Origin: an uncultured Lachnospiraceae bacterium
GTDB lineage: Bacteria; Bacillota; Clostridia; Lachnospirales; Lachnospiraceae
DNA length: 64,000 nt
Assembly (NCBI GenBank): GCA_910586705.1
Contig: CAJUJK010000002.1
Location: forward strand, 62,001-126,000
Reading direction: 5' to 3'
Shown here: positions 59,398-64,000 of the stretch, piece by piece
Position numbering within the stretch: position 1 is the first letter of the stretch
Layout of the letters: every line of letters starts with the position of its first letter
Notes under the pieces: generated by a model
Database searches by the model: none
Seen by the model: only the letters and a program-made list of their open reading frames with translations
Told to the model about the DNA's origin: nothing
Program-made: the position numbers and the translations under genes

Positions 59398-59440
59398 CAA
59401 AAAAAAGAAACAGCCCTGCATTTTCCCCGGCTGTTTCTTT
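59398..59440 (-). terminator. Terminator of the MoxR-CoxE operon
   Basis: On the minus strand AAAGAAACAGCC pairs perfectly with GGCTGTTTCTTT around a 13-base loop and is followed by six more T residues. It lies 12 bases after the stop of the VWA gene and shields the aryl-acid operon from read-through. Confidence 0.9.
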
Positions 59441-59451
59441 CTACTCGCTTC

Positions 59452-60648
59452 TCACCGATTCACCATCAGCTTCATCATCGCCTGATTCAAACCGTCCACC
59501 GTCAGCTTATACATCGGAAAGACCGTCTTGATCGCCGTCTCCGCCTCCCGCCACGGCGCATGGCCCGGCGCCATCTTGGGATTGAGCCACACGATCTTTT
59601 TGTAATGCTGTTTCATCAATAGCAGCCAGTCCATCCCGGAAAGCCCGCCGTTCGGTCCTCTGTAATTGCCCGTCGTGGAGTAAAGCTCCTCCGGCGCCAT
59701 AGCCGCGTCCCCCACGATGATCACCTTGTAATCGCTGTCCAGATTGCGGAACATCCACTCCGTCTCGATCCACTCGCCGTTCTCGCACTCCGGCGTCTTG
59801 TAGAGATTGGAATAGATGCAGTTATGGAAAAAGTACGTCTTTACATCTTTATAATGATTGGACTTGTGCACGGACTGGAACAGCTCACTGAGGAGCGTGG
59901 TATACGGGATCATGGTACCGCCCGAGTCCATTAAAAGCAGCAGCTTCACCGAGTTCTTCCGGGGCTTCTCCATAACGATCTGCAGACAGCCGCCGTTGTT
60001 GCACGTGGCATCCACCGTACCGTTGATATCAAGCTCTGTCTCCGGGATATCTAACTTCGTGGAAAACTGCCGCAGTTTCCTGAGCGCCATCTGGAACTGC
60101 CTGTTGTCCAGCACCTTGTCGTTTCGGAAATCCCGATACTTTCTGGCGCCCACCACCTGAAAAGCGGACTGGTAGCCTGTGGTGCCGCCCACCCGGATGC
60201 CGCCCATGTTGCCGCCCATATTACCGAAGGACGTCTTGCCCATGGTGCCGATCCAATAGCTACCGCCGTTGTGCTCCTCGTTCTGGTCCCGCAGCCTGTC
60301 CTTGAACTTATTCTCGATGTCGTCCTTGTCCATCGTGATGACTTCCTGATTCATCTCGTGGCGCATCTCCTCGAAGACGTCCTGCATCTCCGGCTTATCC
60401 AGCCAGCGCAGCAGGTTTTTTCCCACCTCGTTCTCCGACATGATGCCCTTGAACACCTCGTCAAACGCCATGTCGAACTTGTCGAACTCCGTCTCCGACT
60501 TCACGAGAATCATCCGTGCCAGATAATAAAACTCCGTCAGACTGCTGTGGCAAAGCCCCTTCTGTAAGGCGTCCTGCAAAGTCAGCCACTCGCTTAAGGA
60601 CACTTCCAGCCCCTTATCTTTTAAGGTATAGAAAAATTTACTGAACAT
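59452..60648 (-). CDS. VWA-domain CoxE-like protein
   Basis: The 398-residue protein has a helical N-terminal half and a C-terminal von Willebrand factor A domain. The MIDAS motif is VKLLLLMDSGGTMIPYT near residue 240, a variant of DxSxS. A glycine-rich stretch, GGSYWIGTMGKTSFGNMGGNMGGIRVGG, lies before the VWA domain. Such proteins work with a MoxR-type AAA+ ATPase, encoded directly upstream, to mature metalloenzymes or complexes. No molybdenum hydroxylase or other obvious client is nearby. The start ATG follows GAGGGAA. Confidence 0.88.
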   Translation of the reverse strand: MFSKFFYTLKDKGLEVSLSEWLTLQDALQKGLCHSSLTEFYYLARMILVKSETEFDKFDMAFDEVFKGIMSENEVGKNLLRWLDKPEMQDVFEEMRHEMNQEVITMDKDDIENKFKDRLRDQNEEHNGGSYWIGTMGKTSFGNMGGNMGGIRVGGTTGYQSAFQVVGARKYRDFRNDKVLDNRQFQMALRKLRQFSTKLDIPETELDINGTVDATCNNGGCLQIVMEKPRKNSVKLLLLMDSGGTMIPYTTLLSELFQSVHKSNHYKDVKTYFFHNCIYSNLYKTPECENGEWIETEWMFRNLDSDYKVIIVGDAAMAPEELYSTTGNYRGPNGGLSGMDWLLLMKQHYKKIVWLNPKMAPGHAPWREAETAIKTVFPMYKLTVDGLNQAMMKLMVNR

Positions 60649-60688
60649 AAGGTTCCCTCATTGAAACTCCATTTAATAACGTCTGCTA

Positions 60689-61507
60689 TCAAAAGTCCAC
60701 TTTATTCTTTACCGTCTCCAGATCCTCGTCCTTCTTCACAACCACCCCGATAAAAGGAAGTTCCTTTCTGAGCGTATCTGTCGGAATCCCGCCGATCTGC
60801 AACGCGTTGATCCAGTCGATCAGCTCCGAGGTGCTGGGCTTTTTGCGGATATCTTTCATGGAGCGGATCCAGTAGAATACCTCCATGGCATCCTTTAACA
60901 GCTTATCCTCCACGTCTGGATAATGGGTCCTCACGATCTCTTCCATCAACTCCTGATCCGGGAAGTCGATATAGTGGAAGATACACCTGCGCAGAAACGC
61001 GTCCGGCAGCTCCTTCTCCGCGTTTGAAGTGATAATGACTATGGGTCTGTGCTTCGCCTGCACGGTCCGCTTCGTCTCATGGATATAAAACTCCATCTGG
61101 TCAAGCTCCCAGAGCAGGTCATTGGGGAACTCCAGATCCGCCTTGTCGATCTCGTCGATCAGAAGGATCACCTGCTCGTCGGACTCAAACGCCTCTCCCA
61201 GCTTTCCCAGCTTGATATAATGGGCGATATCGTCCACGCCCTCCTCGCCGAACTGCCCGTCGTAAAGGCGCTGGATCGTATCGTACATATAAAGCCCGTC
61301 CTGCGCCTTCGTGGTGGACTTTATGTTCCAGATAATCAGCTTCTTGCCCAGTGACTCCGCCACCGCCTGCGCTAACATCGTCTTTCCCGTGCCCGGTTCC
61401 CCCTTGATCAGAAGGGGTTTCTGCAGGGCGATCGCCACGTTTACGCTCGCTAAAAGCTGCTCGGAAGCCACATACTGGGCTGTGCTCTCAAATTTCGTAT
61501 TTGCCAT
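60689..61507 (-). CDS. MoxR-family AAA+ ATPase
   Basis: The 272-residue ATPase has Walker A GEPGTGKTMLAQAV near residue 37 and Walker B QVILLIDEIDKADLEFPNDLL near residue 112, followed by sensor 1 (VIITSNAEKELPDAFLRRC), which includes the arginine finger region. MoxR proteins act as chaperones for metallo-enzyme assembly, usually with a VWA partner, as here 40 bases downstream. The ATG at 61507 has AAAGGAA upstream; an earlier in-frame start at 61534 is unsupported. A leader with an imperfect hairpin precedes it. Confidence 0.93.
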   Translation of the reverse strand: MANTKFESTAQYVASEQLLASVNVAIALQKPLLIKGEPGTGKTMLAQAVAESLGKKLIIWNIKSTTKAQDGLYMYDTIQRLYDGQFGEEGVDDIAHYIKLGKLGEAFESDEQVILLIDEIDKADLEFPNDLLWELDQMEFYIHETKRTVQAKHRPIVIITSNAEKELPDAFLRRCIFHYIDFPDQELMEEIVRTHYPDVEDKLLKDAMEVFYWIRSMKDIRKKPSTSELIDWINALQIGGIPTDTLRKELPFIGVVVKKDEDLETVKNKVDF

Positions 61508-61548
61508 TTTACTTTCCTTTCTCCCGTCTCTCAACTGATGTTCTCACA

Positions 61549-61571
61549 GACTTCGCAGCCGTTGCAAAGTC
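61549..61571 (-). promoter_or_regulatory. Hairpin in the MoxR leader
   Basis: On the minus strand GACTTTGCA (61571-61563) pairs with TGCGAAGTC (61557-61549) with one wobble around a five-base loop, 42 bases before the MoxR start. Upstream lies AGGAGG followed by a GTG that opens a 17-codon frame, so a translated leader peptide is possible but unproven. A perfect TATAAT on the minus strand (61632-61627) may be the promoter -10. Confidence 0.4.
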
Positions 61572-61618
61572 CTGAGCTGAACTGTACCCTTCACCAGTCC
61601 TCCTGCGGATTTCGGTTA

Positions 61619-61647
61619 TTGCACACATTATAGATTTATGTTACGAT
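61619..61647 (+). promoter_or_regulatory. Candidate sigma-A promoter of metF
   Basis: TTGCAC (61619-61624) and TACGAT (61642-61647) are exactly 17 bases apart on the plus strand. The predicted leader to the metF start codon is about 85 bases. It overlaps the divergent MoxR promoter region. Confidence 0.55.
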
Positions 61648-61739
61648 ATTTCAGATGCAAAAGCAAGAAATTGTTTCTTCATAAACGCATCCGGATCAGA
61701 TCAATGAAAGAATAAAGAAAACGGAAAGGAATCCCTATC

Positions 61740-62576
61740 ATGTCACACAATACAAGTCTCTCCTTCGAGGTTTTTCCCCCGAAAAAGGAAGAAGAATTTG
61801 AAAACATATTTGATTTTCTGAGGGAAGCGGCAAAACTGCATCCCGATTTCATCAGCTGCACCTACGGCGCGGGCGGTTCCCGGGCGGGAAAAACGATTGA
61901 AATCGCCTCCTTCATCCAGAAGGAGCTCGGAATCGACGCGATCGCTCACATTACCTGCGTCGGCTTTACCCATGCGGACCTTGAGAAAAACTGTGACGCG
62001 CTGAAAGCCGCCGGCGTAAACCATGTGCTGGCGCTTCGCGGGGACAGACCCCAGCATATGACGGACGAGCAGTTTAACAGCCGGGAATTTTTCTATGCGA
62101 CGGATCTGGTGCGCCATTTAAAAGCGCACACTTCCCTGCAGATCTCCGGCGCCTGCTACCCCGAAAAGCATTTTGAAGCGCCGAGTCTGGAAGAAGATTT
62201 AATCCATTTAAAAGAAAAAGTGGACGCGGGCGTCACCTCTCTGGTGACCCAGATGTTTTTTGATAACGCCTGTTTTTATCGTTTCATAGAACTGGTGCGG
62301 GCGAAGGGCATCTCGGTTCCCATCCATGCCGGCATCATGCCCATCACCACGGCGAAACAGCTCGGCACCACCGTCTCTCTCTCCGGCTCTTCCGTTCCCA
62401 AAGAACTGGCTGATCTGATCGCCACCTACGGGGAAAACAAGGAGGATATGCGCAAAGCGGGAATCGACTATGCGGTGCGTCAGATCCGGGATCTGAGAGA
62501 ACACGGGGTGGACGGCATCCATATTTATTCCATGAACAAATTGAAGACCACAACGGAAATCTGTGCGCAGATTTAA
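61740..62576 (+). CDS. metF: 5,10-methylenetetrahydrofolate reductase
   Basis: The 278-residue FAD enzyme reduces methylene-THF to methyl-THF for methionine synthesis or the acetyl-CoA pathway. It begins MSHNTSLSFEVFPPKKEEEFENIFDFLREA, and the flavin and folate-binding residues lie in SCTYGAGGS, ITCVGFT, LALRGDRP and TQMFFDNACFYRF. Length and motifs are the short bacterial MetF form. No methionine synthase or corrinoid protein is adjacent. The start ATG follows AAAGGAAT. Confidence 0.96.
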   Translation: MSHNTSLSFEVFPPKKEEEFENIFDFLREAAKLHPDFISCTYGAGGSRAGKTIEIASFIQKELGIDAIAHITCVGFTHADLEKNCDALKAAGVNHVLALRGDRPQHMTDEQFNSREFFYATDLVRHLKAHTSLQISGACYPEKHFEAPSLEEDLIHLKEKVDAGVTSLVTQMFFDNACFYRFIELVRAKGISVPIHAGIMPITTAKQLGTTVSLSGSSVPKELADLIATYGENKEDMRKAGIDYAVRQIRDLREHGVDGIHIYSMNKLKTTTEICAQI

Positions 62577-62647
62577 GCGCGGCGGCATGATATACTGTCT
62601 GCCAAAGGTGCAGGGCACAGCAGGGATATCTGAAGGAGGATCAAACA

Positions 62648-64000
62648 TTGGAACGTGAAAAACTCGGCTCAAGAATGGGCTTTATTCTCTTATCGGCGGG
62701 ATGCGCCATCGGCATCGGCAATGTGTGGCGTTTCCCGTATATTGCGGGGATGTACGGCGGCGGCATGTTTGTGCTGTTTTATCTGTTTTTTCTGATCATC
62801 ATGGGCGTACCTGTCATGACGATGGAGTTTGCCGTGGGGCGCGCCAGCCGGAAAAGCATTATCAAGAGCTTTTCCACATTGGAGAAACCCGGGCAGAAAT
62901 GGCACTTTCACGGATATCTTGGCATGGCGGGCAACTATCTGCTGATGATGTTCTACACCACGGTTGCCGGCTGGATGCTGTACTATTTCTATCAGATGCT
63001 CACCGGGAAATTTGTCGGAAAAGACAAGGATCAGGTTGCCGGCATGTTTCAAGGCATGTTGGAAAGTCCTGCTGTCCTTCTCATCGTTATGGTGATCGTC
63101 GTCGCGGCGGGCATCCTGATCTGCTCTCTCGGACTGCAACAAGGGGTGGAGCGCATCACAAAAGTGATGATGACGCTGCTTCTTCTGATCATTGTGATAC
63201 TGGCGGTGCGCAGCATAACGCTTCCCGGCGGCACGGAAGGTCTGAAATTCTATCTCCTGCCGGACGCACAGAGAATGCGGGAAGTGGGCATTCCGGAAAC
63301 AATAACAGCCGCTATGAATCAGTCCTTTTTCACGCTTAGCCTCGGCATCGGCTCCATGGCAATCTTTGGCAGCTATATTGGCAAGGACCACACCCTGCTT
63401 GGCGAATCCATGAATATTGCGGTTCTGGATACGTTTGTGGCGTTTGTGTCGGGACTGATCATTTTTCCCGCCTGCTCCGCTTTCGGCATCAGCCCGGATA
63501 TGGGACCCAGTCTCATTTTTATCACATTGCCGAATATTTTCAACCATATGGCAGGGGGAAGAGTATGGGGGACGCTGTTCTTTGTGTTTATGACGTTCGC
63601 CGCATTCTCCACCATAATTGCCGTATTTGAGAACATTATCTCCTGCGGCATGGATTTGTTCCACTGGAGCAGAAAAAAATCCTGCCTGATCAACCTGATC
63701 GCACTCACCGTCCTCTCCACGCCCTGCGTGTTCGGTTTCAATATCTGGTCGGCGTTCCAGCCTCTGGGAGACGGAAGCACGGTTCTTGATCTGGAAGACT
63801 TTATCGTCAGCAACGTGCTCCTTCCGGTAGGCGCACTGATCTATCTGCTGTTCTGCGTGACAAGATACGGCTGGGGGTTCGACAACTATCTGAAAGAAAC
63901 CAATACCGGCGACGGCATGAAAGTACCGAAGGGCATCCGCGTCTATGTGACGTATGTCCTGCCCGTACTGCTGATTTTTCTGATTCTGAAGGGGTGGATT
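62648..64000 (+). CDS. Sodium-dependent transporter, NSS (SNF) family (partial, runs off the window)
   Basis: From a TTG at 62648, with AAGGAGG eight bases upstream, the frame stays open to the window end, giving 451 codons. The N-terminus LEREKLGSRMGFILLSAGCAIGIGNVWRFPYIAGMYGGGMFVLFYLFFLIIMGVPVMTMEFAVGR carries the NSS signature with the unwound helix 1 (GNVWRFPY) that holds sodium and substrate. At least ten membrane helices are visible. Bacterial members import amino acids such as tryptophan, tyrosine or leucine with sodium. The protein end lies beyond the window. Confidence 0.93.
   Translation, partial: MEREKLGSRMGFILLSAGCAIGIGNVWRFPYIAGMYGGGMFVLFYLFFLIIMGVPVMTMEFAVGRASRKSIIKSFSTLEKPGQKWHFHGYLGMAGNYLLMMFYTTVAGWMLYYFYQMLTGKFVGKDKDQVAGMFQGMLESPAVLLIVMVIVVAAGILICSLGLQQGVERITKVMMTLLLLIIVILAVRSITLPGGTEGLKFYLLPDAQRMREVGIPETITAAMNQSFFTLSLGIGSMAIFGSYIGKDHTLLGESMNIAVLDTFVAFVSGLIIFPACSAFGISPDMGPSLIFITLPNIFNHMAGGRVWGTLFFVFMTFAAFSTIIAVFENIISCGMDLFHWSRKKSCLINLIALTVLSTPCVFGFNIWSAFQPLGDGSTVLDLEDFIVSNVLLPVGALIYLLFCVTRYGWGFDNYLKETNTGDGMKVPKGIRVYVTYVLPVLLIFLILKGWI

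Noticed and set aside
61548..61605. A 17-codon leader peptide frame (GTG) before the MoxR gene
   Set aside because: AGGAGG precedes the GTG, but spacing is short, codons carry no regulatory amino acid run, and no attenuator with T tract follows. Kept only as a remark in the leader entry.
1..64000. CRISPR arrays, insertion sequences, integrases, phage genes
   Set aside because: No regularly spaced direct repeats, no transposase or integrase motifs, and no phage structural genes were recognised on either strand.

Overview
The window reads as a stretch of chromosome from an anaerobic, endospore-forming Clostridia bacterium, most likely a member of the Lachnospiraceae with moderately high G+C. 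The basis is the gene families present: the GGGtGRT protein beside a NifU-like scaffold, class III ribonucleotide reductase, a CotF-like ferritin-fold coat protein, DUF4854 lipoproteins, a tyrosyl T-box, strong AGGAGG ribosome sites and frequent GTG/TTG starts. I see no phage, transposon, CRISPR array or plasmid gene. About 48 genes are supported, nearly all on the minus strand. The plus strand carries only an ABC transporter pair, an XRE regulator, a 96-residue protein, aroC, metF and a cut-off sodium-dependent transporter.

Layout. 1-4.7 kb: the start of a membrane sensor, a coat-like protein, a secreted protein, and the GGGtGRT/NifU-like pair. 4.7-12.8 kb: a PAS-GGDEF diguanylate cyclase, a hexapeptide-repeat protein, topoisomerase III, a DUF234 ATPase and a GGDEF(degenerate)-EAL phosphodiesterase. 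12.8-19 kb: asd, argH, an ABC transporter without a binding protein behind a structured leader, a polytopic membrane protein and an XRE regulator. 19-25.7 kb: radical SAM protein, DfsB-family protein and WYL regulator; nrdDG with paired NrdR boxes; tRNA-Thr; MscS channel. 25.7-32.6 kb: glgB with an unusual helical tail, DUF1015, a small acidic protein, serA and serC. 32.6-40.4 kb: L,D-transpeptidase, ilvB, ilvD, a GT-C-type membrane protein and leuB. 40.6-51.2 kb: lipoprotein, yajC, tgt, VanY-type peptidase, aroC, DUF3737, GH25 lysozyme, an aldolase-family protein, and tyrS with its T-box. 51.3-59.4 kb: a seven-gene aryl-acid operon. 59.4-64 kb: CoxE/MoxR pair, metF and an NSS-family transporter.

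How the genes work together. Three biosynthetic blocks are clear: serine (serC-serA), branched-chain amino acids (leuB, ilvD, ilvB) and aspartate/arginine steps (asd, argH). The most coherent accessory unit is the operon at 51329-59230. It holds a hotdog thioesterase, an acyl-CoA synthetase, a sodium:solute symporter, IorA, IorB, a phenylacetate-CoA ligase and a double-ACT protein. Together these can interconvert arylpyruvates, arylacetyl-CoA and arylacetates, either as aromatic amino acid fermentation or as salvage of aryl acids.

The most unusual non-coding signals are a family of hairpins that cover the stop codons of ilvD, the GT-C gene and the symporter, two of them with identical companion stems 20 kb apart; a nested inverted repeat between the tyrS T-box terminator and the tyrS start; and a compact stem-loop leader before the ABC transporter.
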